A DNA stretch of 64,000 bases from Flavobacterium foetidum (GCF_004634245.1 NZ_SJTF01000010.1:1-64000); one strand, 5' to 3'; positions 55,952 to 63,350 are shown, numbered from the stretch's first letter. Translations and numbers: made by a program. The notes: generated from the letters alone by a model not told the origin.

Positions 55952-56000
55952 GGAAAATTAGGGAAAATTGTGGAATTATAGGGAATTTTAGGGAACGTCA
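55951..56000 (+). repeat. Five 10-bp GGGAA-type repeats
   Basis: GGGAAAATTA, GGGAAAATTG, TGGAATTATA, GGGAATTTTA and GGGAACGTCA follow each other at exactly 10-bp steps, putting each on the same DNA face. They lie in the only sizeable gap of the early/late boundary, 58 bp before the candidate capsid gene. Likely iterons or an operator. Confidence 0.8.
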
Positions 56001-56057
56001 AATAATAGTTGCAATAACCTTTGTGAAAGAAATTTAAACAAATAAAATTTATAACAA

Positions 56058-56777
56058 ATGAAAATTGCAACTATTACAGGCGTTACAAAATCGCCAGAAT
56101 TACAAGTAACAAAAGCAATCGGTGCTTTAATTCTTTCAAGTGACCTGCCATTATCAGGCTTAACTACTGAAAAAATTAGTATTTACATTGAACGTGGAAA
56201 TGGCTCGAATGTCATTTTAGCAAATAAAGTTTTGCTTAAAGATTTCATTTTAGCAAGTACTTACGGAACTGAATGTACACAGTCGGATGAAGATAATGCT
56301 TTGATTGCATTGTGTGAATTGGCTGACGAAGGTTCGATTTATCTTGCAGATAAAGAAAGTATTAAAATTACTCTTGAAGATTTAATTGCAGGTAAACGCT
56401 ATGATTTGCACGGTATTGAAGAACCACAGCAAACAAACAATTTGTATTTCTTCGAACAAAAATCTGTTGCTTCTGAGGAGTTCAACAAAAAAATTGATGT
56501 TCAAGGCTTTGATTTGGCTGTTATGACTGTAGATAATTCAGTAAGTGATTTGTCTTACCAATATTCAAACGGTCAAGTGGTTAAATATCTTCCTTTTGAA
56601 TTGCAGACTTTAAGCCGTGATATTGACCCAATCCAAGCTGTGCTTTCAGACGGAAAAGTTGTTCAAGGTTTAGCGGATAGATTAACCCTGCCTTTGGTGG
56701 CTGTCGTTGGAATTGAGATTAATAAGTCTCAAGGCTCGATTATTAATTTCGTCGTAAGATGTTTAAAAACTGTGTAA
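56058..56777 (+). CDS. Candidate major capsid protein
   Basis: 239 aa, no signal peptide or membrane helix. Strand-rich and acidic with few charged helices: ISIYIERGNGSNVILANKVLLKDFILASTYG and FDLAVMTVDNSVSDLSYQYSNGQ. Position immediately after Rep and before a run of membrane-associated genes matches the capsid position in FLiP. PM2/FLiP capsids are double jelly rolls of similar or greater length. No capsid motif is recognisable by eye, so the call is based on location, composition and length. Confidence 0.45.
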   Translation: MKIATITGVTKSPELQVTKAIGALILSSDLPLSGLTTEKISIYIERGNGSNVILANKVLLKDFILASTYGTECTQSDEDNALIALCELADEGSIYLADKESIKITLEDLIAGKRYDLHGIEEPQQTNNLYFFEQKSVASEEFNKKIDVQGFDLAVMTVDNSVSDLSYQYSNGQVVKYLPFELQTLSRDIDPIQAVLSDGKVVQGLADRLTLPLVAVVGIEINKSQGSIINFVVRCLKTV

Positions 56778-56780
56778 GCT

Positions 56781-57260
56781 ATGGGATTTTTCAAAAAAAT
56801 TGGAACAGCGATTAAGAAAAACGTTTCGTTCAAAAATTTGGTAAAGGTTGCTACTCCAATTATGGGCGCAATTCCTTTCGTTGGCGGAACTGTTCAAAAT
56901 ATATCGCAGAATTTGCAAGATGCTCACGAAGCTAAAAAGGCAAACAAACAAGCTGAGGAAGAATACAACAAACAACTGGCATTAAATACTGCAAGTCAAA
57001 CGGTTGGTGCTGTAGCAAATGCAGGTTCTCAGATTTTTGCAAAAGCTGTAACAACTGGAATAAATGACGGTTTAAGTACTGGTTTTGTTCAGGGTTCAGG
57101 TCAGGTTGGTGCTACTGTGGTTAGTTCAACTATTAAGGTTTGGTTCGAAAGAAACTGGAAAATTGTCTTAGGTGCTGTCGCTGGTCTTATTGCATTGATT
57201 TGGTTTTTAAGACGTGATAGCAATAATTCAGGAAAAAGAGTTGCTCGAAAAAGATCGTAA
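56781..57260 (+). CDS. Prophage membrane protein with basic tail
   Basis: 159 aa, three bases after the capsid candidate. Amphipathic lysine-rich N-terminus (MGFFKKIGTAIKKNVSFKNLV), a charged coiled section (AHEAKKANKQAEEEYNKQLAL), Gly-rich centre and one membrane helix near the end (IVLGAVAGLIALIWFL), followed by RRDSNNSGKRVARKRS, which may contact DNA. Suits an internal-membrane virion or genome-delivery protein. Confidence 0.55.
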   Translation: MGFFKKIGTAIKKNVSFKNLVKVATPIMGAIPFVGGTVQNISQNLQDAHEAKKANKQAEEEYNKQLALNTASQTVGAVANAGSQIFAKAVTTGINDGLSTGFVQGSGQVGATVVSSTIKVWFERNWKIVLGAVAGLIALIWFLRRDSNNSGKRVARKRS

Positions 57261-57371
57261 GCCGAAAAATTACTATCGAATCTATCTTATTGTATTTCTG
57301 ATAGATTCGGCAGTAATCATAATTAAAAAACTGGCTGAAATCATATTATTAATTAAACACATTATAAAGTA

Positions 57372-57767
57372 ATGGCACAAAATAGAAAAAGTTATAATTA
57401 CAATAATCAGAATTATAACAATAATAAGCAAAAAGTAAAGCATTCAGGCGCAAAGTATACTACTTACACCCCTGTTTCGGGTCCAAATAAAGGTGTTGAA
57501 CAGCATCTAACAACTGGTTGGAGATTAGCTAAAGGAGAATTGATTGCAATTAAATGTGTGACAACAACAAAGTCAAATCTTTCAGACAAAGGTTGGTTTG
57601 GTTCGGTGGCATGCACTTTTACTAACACTAAAACTGGTGTTCAATCTTTTCATTGGGGAACAATGCAGAAAAACGGCGGTAAGGTAGTAATTGACAGTAT
57701 GGCGTTTGTAATTAATCCACGTGCAAAAAACGGTGGTTATGCAGGAACATTTATTCGTTCGAACTAA
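57372..57767 (+). CDS. Prophage protein with Asn-rich N-terminus
   Basis: 131 aa. First 20 residues are Tyr-Asn-rich and probably disordered (SYNYNNQNYNNNKQK); the rest is a compact strand-rich domain (ATTKSNLSDKGWFGSVACTFTNTKTGVQSFHWGTMQKNGGKVVID). No membrane helix. A minor structural protein or ssDNA-binding protein are both possible. Stop overlaps the next start (TAATG). Confidence 0.55.
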   Translation: MAQNRKSYNYNNQNYNNNKQKVKHSGAKYTTYTPVSGPNKGVEQHLTTGWRLAKGELIAIKCVTTTKSNLSDKGWFGSVACTFTNTKTGVQSFHWGTMQKNGGKVVIDSMAFVINPRAKNGGYAGTFIRSN

Positions 57768-57874
57768 TGTTTAGGTTTATTTTAAAGTTCCTCCCTCTTA
57801 TACTTCACGAGGGAGTTGATTTACTAAAAGAGCATTTAGAAAAAAGAAAACAATTAAAACAAAATAAGTCATGA
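57767..57874 (+). CDS. 35-aa amphipathic prophage protein
   Basis: MFRFILKFLPLILHEGVDLLKE then a Lys-rich end. Starts inside the stop of the preceding gene (TAATG) and its stop overlaps the next start (ATGA), so it is translationally coupled on both sides, which supports it as real. Hydrophobic N-terminus may embed in the membrane. Confidence 0.55.
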   Translation: MFRFILKFLPLILHEGVDLLKEHLEKRKQLKQNKS

Positions 57875-58047
57875 AAAATTTGAAAGGAATTGTTTCGATA
57901 ATTGGTATTATCGTTAAATATGGTGCGGTTGTTACTGCTATTTTAAAAGGTATTCAGGTTGTTTCTGATGAATTAAGCAAACTTGATTTCGGAAAAGACG
58001 AGCCTGAAACCTCTGCTAAACCTCAAATTGTAGAAGAAAATGAGTAA
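57871..58047 (+). CDS. 58-aa one-helix prophage protein
   Basis: One membrane segment (GIVSIIGIIVKYGAVVTAIL, 5-24) and an acidic tail (FGKDEPETSAKPQIVEENE). Overlaps its neighbours by ATGA on the left and eight bases on the right. Small holin-like or virion membrane protein; exact role unknown. Confidence 0.6.
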   Translation: MKNLKGIVSIIGIIVKYGAVVTAILKGIQVVSDELSKLDFGKDEPETSAKPQIVEENE

Positions 58048-58585
58048 TTTTTTAGGTAGAAAGGACTTAACACGAGGTATTCGAAATAATAATCCGGGTA
58101 ACTTGGTTTTGACAAATATTGCTTGGCAGGGAAAAATACCAAATGCACAAAATACCGACAAACATTTTGAGCAGTTTACAGAAGTAAAATATGGTATTCG
58201 TGCTATGTTGCGAGATTTGACAAACGATATTGATAAAGGAAAAAATACCGTAAGAAAGCTTATAACTGAATATGCACCTCCATTTGAAAATGATACACAA
58301 AAGTATATTGAGGTTATTTCAAAAGCTGTCGGTTTAGACCCTGACCAAACAATCAAAATTGTAGATGCAAAGTTTTACATGGTTATTGCAAGGGCTATTA
58401 TCAAGCACGAATGCGCTCCCGACCATAATCTAATTTATGATTCGGATATTCAGGATGCAATTGACATTATGGGAGATTACAACCTTGCGAGTGTCACAGT
58501 AACGGCTAAAAAGAAATTCAAATTCAATTATTTGATTATTCCCGTACTGCTTTTTTTTTATACTGTTTACAGCGTTACAGTCTAA
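58040..58585 (+). CDS. Phage murein-processing/structural protein
   Basis: 181 aa. RGIRNNNPGNL at 12-22, then FEQFTEVKYGIRAMLRDL (43-60), is the signature of phage-associated peptidoglycan-acting proteins often annotated as virion or structural proteins. Hydrophobic C-terminal anchor (YLIIPVLLFFYTVYSVTV). Probably attacks the cell wall during entry or exit from a membrane-containing particle. Overlaps the previous gene by eight bases. Confidence 0.78.
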   Translation: MSNFLGRKDLTRGIRNNNPGNLVLTNIAWQGKIPNAQNTDKHFEQFTEVKYGIRAMLRDLTNDIDKGKNTVRKLITEYAPPFENDTQKYIEVISKAVGLDPDQTIKIVDAKFYMVIARAIIKHECAPDHNLIYDSDIQDAIDIMGDYNLASVTVTAKKKFKFNYLIIPVLLFFYTVYSVTV

Positions 58586-58632
58586 ACAAACGCCCAAAAC
58601 GATAGAAATTATTAATTCAAAATTTAAACAAG

Positions 58633-58740
58633 ATGTTAGATAAAATCAAACTTTTTTACGCAAACAATAAAACTATTGCAAATGTTGTATTAGTTGCTTT
58701 AGCAGGATTTTTAGCTTATAAATTATTCAAGAAAAAATAA
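58633..58740 (+). CDS. 35-aa one-helix prophage protein
   Basis: MLDKIKLFYANNKTIANVV, one helix, then LAYKLFKKK. Single membrane span with positively charged end; similar small proteins coat or line the membrane in lipid-containing phages. Two bases separate it from the next ATG. Confidence 0.6.
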   Translation: MLDKIKLFYANNKTIANVVLVALAGFLAYKLFKKK

Positions 58741-58742
58741 TT

Positions 58743-59264
58743 ATGGCTCAAAGAGAGATAGTTAATAGAACAAAGAGCCAAGCCAATACTGTTTGGCTCT
58801 TTGATTTTCTGCAAAAATATTGGCTTTTGTGTGTTGGTATCATTGTGTGTTATCCATTATTGAAAAAATGGTATGCTAAATTTACACAAGATGCTGAGGA
58901 AAAAGCTTTAGAAGATGCAGAAAAAGATTTAAAAATTGCTGTTTCTAACCCAATGACGAAAGAAATCGAATTGAACAAAATTACACCTCGTAAAGAAGTT
59001 CATAACATAGCAGAATCTTTAGCGGTTTGGTTAGGAACAAATAAGCAGACGAAAGACGCTCCTTGGTACACTTGGATAACTGAACCGATGTCTAATTTCG
59101 AAAATGAAAAAGAGACGATTAATGAGTTATTAAAAGTAAAACAAGTTACAACTGTTCCATTAGTAATTGGCTGTTATTATGTTATTACAAGACGTGATTT
59201 AAAAGCTGATTTGAAAAAATATTTATCAACTTCGGACTTGAAAAAAGTTCCGTTATTTAATTAA
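58743..59264 (+). CDS. Prophage membrane protein, unknown
   Basis: 173 aa. One membrane span (LLCVGIIVCYPLLKKW, about 28-43), then a charged helix (TQDAEEKALEDAEKDLKIAVS) and a C-terminal domain with two Lys-rich ends (DLKKYLSTSDLKKVPLFN). No known family. Probable virion membrane protein. Confidence 0.6.
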   Translation: MAQREIVNRTKSQANTVWLFDFLQKYWLLCVGIIVCYPLLKKWYAKFTQDAEEKALEDAEKDLKIAVSNPMTKEIELNKITPRKEVHNIAESLAVWLGTNKQTKDAPWYTWITEPMSNFENEKETINELLKVKQVTTVPLVIGCYYVITRRDLKADLKKYLSTSDLKKVPLFN

Positions 59265-59270
59265 TCCAGT

Positions 59271-60122
59271 ATGAATTTTATTCAATATATAGATGACACT
59301 TACGCTGTCAAAGTTAAAGAGATTGAATCTTCTGAGGGATATTTAATTAGAGGAATTCAAACGCCATTTTTCATTTTATCTGTATTTGTCGACAATAAAC
59401 GTGTTCAGGGTGTAGATTTTTTGAATTACGATAGTTTACCTATGTTATCAGTTATTAATGATTTAGGCAATGTCGATTTAAATGTTATTCCAGAAAATTA
59501 CTTTGCTACTGCATTTACAGAAATTTATTTTATCATTCCTAATGGAAGTAGCTCATCAAGTGTAGAAATTTCAAATTTTAGTGATTTTCAGAAAAAACCT
59601 TTGAGATACCTTAAAGAATATAAGCTACCTCAATTTCGTATCGATGGCAGATTTTCTCAGGGCTCAGGCTATACATTTGATCGTAGGGTTTATTCAATGC
59701 TTAATCTCGGAACAATTCAGGGGGATAACAAATTTTACATTGGTAGTTATGATACTTATCCTAATTCTACTCACGTAGATACAATTGAATTTCAGGGTGA
59801 AACTCCAAATTATATTCGAAATGGTTATGATTTGGTTACTTCATTTCCTGTTCAGAATAACGGTGGTATTGTTCAGTTTGGTGATTTTTATGTAAAAATG
59901 ACAACTGGTAAAACATCATATCCTTACGGATTACGGGTTTATATATTTACAGATATAAGAACCAATGAATTTTGGGTTTTAACAAGCTATATAGAGCAAG
60001 GTACAAGTATTATCAAAAAAGGAGAATTTGACATTTCAACATTTGTTTGTGTAAATGGCGGTTTCAAAATTAAGAATCTTCTTCAAGATGTAGAAATACA
60101 AATCAGTACGATTTATGGCTAA
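59271..60122 (+). CDS. Prophage structural protein, candidate spike
   Basis: 283 aa, no membrane segment, rich in Tyr, Ser, Thr and Asn with many short strands (FATAFTEIYFIIPNGSSSSSVEISNF; YGLRVYIFTDIRTNEFWVL). This composition fits a receptor-binding or spike protein. Position near the end of the late operon agrees. Another option is a second capsid component; no family is recognised. Confidence 0.5.
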   Translation: MNFIQYIDDTYAVKVKEIESSEGYLIRGIQTPFFILSVFVDNKRVQGVDFLNYDSLPMLSVINDLGNVDLNVIPENYFATAFTEIYFIIPNGSSSSSVEISNFSDFQKKPLRYLKEYKLPQFRIDGRFSQGSGYTFDRRVYSMLNLGTIQGDNKFYIGSYDTYPNSTHVDTIEFQGETPNYIRNGYDLVTSFPVQNNGGIVQFGDFYVKMTTGKTSYPYGLRVYIFTDIRTNEFWVLTSYIEQGTSIIKKGEFDISTFVCVNGGFKIKNLLQDVEIQISTIYG

Positions 60123-60339
60123 TACTACCCCTACTCCTTATAGCTGTACAATCTTTAATAAAGATAAATCTATAAGACCAATAAAAGTTGAGTTTTGTAA
60201 ATCAATATTTTACTTGCATAACTGGTGTAAGAATATCAAATTCGATTACCATTATATTAATATTTATAATCGTAAAACAGGTAAGTATTTATCAAGACAG
60301 TACTTTAATGAATATATAATTGATAAGCCTTTGTATTAA
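60115..60339 (+). CDS. Last gene of the prophage late operon, unknown
   Basis: 74 aa, overlaps the previous gene by eight bases. SCTIFNKDKSIRPIKVEFCKSIFYLHNWCKN, soluble, Cys- and Tyr-rich. The transcription terminator overlaps its stop codon. Confidence 0.55.
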   Translation: MANTTPTPYSCTIFNKDKSIRPIKVEFCKSIFYLHNWCKNIKFDYHYINIYNRKTGKYLSRQYFNEYIIDKPLY

Positions 60340-60360
60340 TTTACAAAGGTTTATTTTTTT
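60325..60360 (+). terminator. Late-operon terminator
   Basis: CCTTTGTA (60328-60335) pairs with TACAAAGG (60342-60349), followed by a T run to 60360. The hairpin includes the last codons of the 74-aa gene. Confidence 0.8.
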
Positions 60361-60370
60361 ACTGTTAGAA

Positions 60371-60520
60371 ATTAAAAATATCGAAGTTTAATAAAGAGAT
60401 AAAACATATAAAAGATATTAAACTTAATAAAGAGATAAAACTTATAAGACACATAACGTTAATTAAAGACATAAAACTTATAAGATACATAACGTTAATT
60501 AAAGACATAAAAAACAATAA
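60371..60520 (+). repeat. 36-bp-period direct repeat array
   Basis: Units begin at 60399, 60435, 60471 and, weakly, 60507 (partial copy before 60399). Each starts ATAAAA and ends TTAATTAAAGAC or TTAATAAAGAG; the second and third differ at one position. No spacers, so not CRISPR. Lies in the 846-bp gap 60340-61185. Candidate iterons, recombination accessory or partition sequence. Confidence 0.8.
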
Positions 60521-60611
60521 AAGCATTCTTTTATATAAATAAAGTTATATATTTGTGCAAGTTTTAAATAATGACGATAAAAAAATTGTCAACTAAAGCA
60601 GTAATAAAAAG

Positions 60612-60864
60612 TACGGTTTTCCGTAATTTTATATAAAAAGAAAAACCTAGCTCAAAGGCTAGGCTCTCCTACTATCAGATGTATTGCAACTACATCAGTT
60701 AGTTAATAATGAAGGATACCAAATTCAACTATGTGCCATGCAAGCTTTAGAATTGAATAGGTAATTACAAGTTTTTGCCAAAAAGGCGATAGCTTTTTCA
60801 TCAGCTTTAAAACTCAAGAACTTCTATCCCAAGTACTCCATTGTATTTGGGGGTTCTTGGTTTT
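60612..60864. other. Cluster of five hairpins in the prophage non-coding region
   Basis: TACGG/CCGTA (60612-60625), CCTAGC/GCTAGG (60646-60663), GATGTA/TACATC (60678-60696), AAAAAG/CTTTTT (60780-60798) and a long one, AAAACTCAAGAAC against GTTCTTGGTTTT (60809-60864) with an inner CCCAA/TTGGG. Such density of stems in a phage gap without genes resembles ssDNA-phage intergenic regions that hold origins and packaging signals. Confidence 0.65.
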
Positions 60865-61138
60865 GTAAAAATACATATTCTTCTTCTTAAATTCAAGGCT
60901 TCTATATTTCCTAATTTGGTGAATTTATCAACAATATTTTGTTTTCTTAAAATTCAGTTAAAATGTGAATTAAGTCATGTTTTTATATGTAAATTCCTGC
61001 ATTTATTACTCATGGCAATTATTGCCTATGACTTATTAACAATTATCTTTTGAATTTTACTATTTCCCTTTCATTATTAAGGTATAATTATTTATTCTTT
61101 TATAGCAATTGACAAAGTGAAATTAAAATTATTGGCAT

Positions 61139-61158
61139 TATATTTGGAATTATATTTG
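61139..61158 (+). promoter_or_regulatory. Two -7 promoter boxes for the prophage cargo gene
   Basis: TATATTTG at 61139-61146 and again at 61151-61158, 12 bp apart, both exact; the ATG is 28 bp after the second. The gene therefore has its own host-type promoter independent of the late operon. Confidence 0.65.
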
Positions 61159-61185
61159 TAATTATAAACTCACAAACAAAACCAC

Positions 61186-61629
61186 ATGAAAAAAATTACT
61201 TTATTGCTTTTTATTATACTTTCTGTTCCTGCTTTTTCTCAGGATTCAGATATGAAAATTTTTTTAGAGAAAAAAGAACCTATTAGTATTGATGAATATG
61301 ATTTGATTAAACAAGTAAATATATTTTATTCTGACATTCTGATTTCTAAAGAAGTTAAAACAAATTATAAGAATAATTTAAAAGTAAACGAATTTTTATC
61401 TGCTGAATTAATTTATCCAAATAACAGCAAGTTTAAACTTTACAATGTTACAATAATGGATAAAAGACATTTAACTTATACTTTTTTATCAAATGATGAT
61501 ATTTTGACTTATGGTGATGTAAGAATATTTGATGGTAAGACGGTTCGAACGTTGTATCGCTTGTCGGGTGCAAATTCATTAATGCAATATTTTGTCGATG
61601 GCAAATTGATTAATGAAGTAAAAGGATAA
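61186..61629 (+). CDS. Secreted cargo protein, homologous to the gene at 63351
   Basis: 147 aa with signal peptide MKKITLLLFIILSVPAFSQ. Shares with the chromosomal 63351-63767 protein: SIDEYDLIKQVNIFYSDI versus SIAQYELLKKVNSYYPDI, and YGDVRIFDGKTVRTLY versus YGDVTIFKGNALRTTF. Both are small exported proteins of unknown function. It lies inside the element with its own promoter and terminator, so it looks like a lysogenic-conversion (moron) gene. Confidence 0.7.
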   Translation: MKKITLLLFIILSVPAFSQDSDMKIFLEKKEPISIDEYDLIKQVNIFYSDILISKEVKTNYKNNLKVNEFLSAELIYPNNSKFKLYNVTIMDKRHLTYTFLSNDDILTYGDVRIFDGKTVRTLYRLSGANSLMQYFVDGKLINEVKG

Positions 61630-61651
61630 TTTTCATTTTAGACCAATAAAT

Positions 61652-61678
61652 AAGCCCCAATAAAACGGGGCTTTTTTT
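61652..61678 (+). terminator. Intrinsic terminator of the cargo gene
   Basis: AAGCCCC pairs with GGGGCTT around AATAAAAC, followed by T7. Strong GC-rich stem in an AT-rich region; 61679-61768 between it and the attachment site holds nothing recognisable. Confidence 0.88.
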
Positions 61679-61768
61679 ATGTTCCAAATTTTTATATATT
61701 TAGATTTCTTCAAAAATAGGGCTTTATATTACTGTTGATAAAGTTGTTAACATCTTCTTGGACATTCT

Positions 61769-61796
61769 GTGATTCATACTATAAATTATAGGTCAA
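61769..61796. other. Right attachment site (dif-like, attR)
   Basis: Minus-strand reading: XerC-type arm TTGACCTATAA (61786-61796, chromosomal side), centre TTTATA (61780-61785), element-side arm GTATGAATCAC. Shares TATAAATTATAG with attL. Joining the chromosomal arms of attL and attR gives TTGACCTATAA, TTTATA, TTATGTAAAAT, an excellent dif-like site. Confidence 0.7.
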
Positions 61797-61871
61797 AACG
61801 GGATAGTGGTGCTTGTAGCGTAAGGCTTCGTAAAATCAGGCTTTCTATATTGTATAATATATTCTTTATTA

Positions 61872-61925
61872 TTTTCTCGCAAAAAACAGTGTCGGGACAC
61901 TCGCTAGTGCCTTCTTTTGAGAAAA
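61872..61925. repeat. Bulged inverted repeat with inner hairpin, beside attR
   Basis: TTTTCTCGCAAAA opposite TTTTGAGAAAA (two-base bulge), enclosing GTGTC-GG-GACAC (61889-61900) and an overlapping CACT-CGCT-AGTG. Lies in the 61797-62097 gap, which has no gene. Purpose unknown; possibly a folded RNA or a small mobile-element remnant. Confidence 0.6.
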
Positions 61926-62069
61926 CAAATAATCGATTCTAACGCAAAAGAAACATTTCAAAAAATGAATCTTTAATTGATTCTTTTCTGTCATATTTGA
62001 TTGATAAAATTTGTACGAATTATTAAAAGTTAAAAAATAAGTTTATTCTTATATAAAAACAATTAAAAT

Positions 62070-62077
62070 TATATTTG
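62070..62077 (+). promoter_or_regulatory. -7 promoter box of the toxin gene
   Basis: Exact TATATTTG, 20 bp before the ATG of the toxin gene, so its mRNA has a very short leader. Confidence 0.6.
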
Positions 62078-62097
62078 CAATCAAAAATGATAGTTAA

Positions 62098-62391
62098 ATG
62101 AAAGTAGTTTGGTCTGAAAGAGCACAAGATACATTTGATGAAAATGTTGCGTATTTATTAAAAAAATGGGGAGAAAATGTAACTCAAAACTTTGAAAATG
62201 AGACTATAAGAGTAATCGATATTATTTGTAACAATCCTCATCTTGGGAGATTTGATAAAAAGCTAAACTGTAGTATAATAACGATTGTAAAACAGGTTTC
62301 TCTCTTTTACGATGTAATTGATGGGAAAATCGTTCTAATTGCATTCTGGGATAATAGGCAAAAACCATTAAACTACTTAGAAAAGTTTTAG
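62098..62391 (+). CDS. RelE/ParE-family toxin
   Basis: 97 aa. VVWSERAQDTFDENVAYLLKKWGENVTQNF, IICNNPHLGRF and SLFYDVIDGKIVLIAFWDNRQKPLNYL follow the ParE/RelE fold pattern (A-x-x-x-F/L helices, NPxxG, then strand I-x-L-I-A-F-x-D-x-R-x-x-P). A type II toxin that acts on gyrase (ParE) or ribosomal mRNA (RelE). The gene for the partner should be adjacent; the nearest is the opposite-strand gene that ends 84 bp away. Confidence 0.82.
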   Translation: MKVVWSERAQDTFDENVAYLLKKWGENVTQNFENETIRVIDIICNNPHLGRFDKKLNCSIITIVKQVSLFYDVIDGKIVLIAFWDNRQKPLNYLEKF

Positions 62392-62475
62392 AATTAAAAA
62401 AAAGCAAAGCTAAAATGAATTTTGACTTTACTTTTACTTTATATAATTTATTTTAAAATATTAAAAATCAAATAT

Positions 62476-62790
62476 TTATTTATTTTTAACTCTTCCTTTT
62501 ATTCTCTTGACCATTTCTTCATGAGAAATGTATTTTCCATCCTTAAAATCAATTTTTCCTTGCTCAATATCAGCTTGTAGTTCCATCATAAAATGCTCCT
62601 CAGGAGAAATAACTTTTGCTATTGAAAGCATTTCATCAGCAGTAAAAGCAAGTGTTTTTAATTTTCTATAAAACGATGCTTCTGGAAGACCGCATTGTTC
62701 AATAATGTAGCTCTTTTTGTAAGGGGATTTATTCATCAAATCGTCAATTTCACTAACAATTTTTTTATAAGTTAAAATCTCTGCTATCAT
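62476..62790 (-). CDS. Putative antitoxin, helix-turn-helix plus toxin-binding tail
   Basis: 104 aa from the ATG at 62790 (MIAEILTYKKIV); an upstream TTG frame is excluded because it lies within the promoter. N-terminal half MNKSPYKKSYIIEQCGLPEASFYRKLKTLAFTADEML resembles a compact HTH (XRE-like), the tail ELQADIEQGKIDFKDGKYISHEEMVKRIKGRVKNK resembles the C-terminal toxin-neutralising segment of antitoxins. Convergent with the toxin. Function is inference. Confidence 0.6.
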   Translation of the reverse strand: MIAEILTYKKIVSEIDDLMNKSPYKKSYIIEQCGLPEASFYRKLKTLAFTADEMLSIAKVISPEEHFMMELQADIEQGKIDFKDGKYISHEEMVKRIKGRVKNK

Positions 62791-62820
62791 AATTAAGAGT
62801 TTATATTTATATTTGTAGGG

Positions 62821-62828
62821 CAAATATA
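62821..62828 (-). promoter_or_regulatory. -7 promoter box of the antitoxin-like gene
   Basis: TATATTTG on the minus strand, 30 bp before the chosen ATG. It overlaps the alternative TTG start and so decides against it. Confidence 0.6.
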
Positions 62829-62891
62829 CAATAAAAAATGAGAGTGCATACTAAAAATTATCGGTCAAATGGATTTACTCAAAACACAGCA

Positions 62892-63275
62892 TTATTCATA
62901 TAATTTACTTAAAATAACTTCTTTAGGTACAATATCTGCACCGCCTCGTTTTGAAAACTGCATAGCTTCATCACTTATAAATAAAACTGCGCTGGCAGAA
63001 ATATTATTTTTTCCTTCAATTTTTATCTGTGCTTTATCTCCAAGTGTATAAACGACGCCGGTTATGTCAAAAATTTCAGATTGCAGTTTCTTGTTGTCGC
63101 TTACAACTTCAGCAGTTCCAGAAATTTTGTAGTTTGATTGTGCAATTGTAATTTTAAGAAAATATTCTTTACTGCAGTTCTTGCAGTTTTCTGAACTCCA
63201 GGTTCCAGTAAATTTATTGGTTTGAGAAAATGATGTTGTGGAAATTAATAACAGCAGTAAAATAAAACTTCTCAT
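62892..63275 (-). CDS. Small secreted protein, unknown
   Basis: 127 aa. Signal peptide MRSFILLLLLISTTSFSQ; then a strand-rich domain with Cys pair in SSENCKNCSKEYF and two more strands (YFLKITIAQSNYKISGTAEV; SASAVLFISDEAMQFSKRGG), likely a small beta barrel. No family recognised. Same direction as the 63351 gene, 75 bp after it. Confidence 0.7.
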   Translation of the reverse strand: MRSFILLLLLISTTSFSQTNKFTGTWSSENCKNCSKEYFLKITIAQSNYKISGTAEVVSDNKKLQSEIFDITGVVYTLGDKAQIKIEGKNNISASAVLFISDEAMQFSKRGGADIVPKEVILSKLYE

Positions 63276-63300
63276 CTATTTTTTTTAAGTCTTTCAAATA

Positions 63301-63332
63301 TATAAAAAAAAAGCACCACAATTGTGATGCTT
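63301..63332 (-). terminator. Intrinsic terminator
   Basis: Read on the minus strand: AAGCATCACAATTGTGGTGCTT then T9. Ends the 63351-63767 gene. Confidence 0.8.
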
Positions 63333-63350
63333 AAGCTGTATTGCCTCAAC

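Noticed and set aside
60371..60520. CRISPR array because of the 36-bp period
   Set aside because: Units follow directly with no unique spacers, only three to four copies, no cas genes.
60841..61053. Hydrophobic 70-aa frame beginning with TTG in the prophage gap
   Set aside because: No ATG, no promoter, overlaps the long hairpin and has the composition of translated AT-rich spacer.
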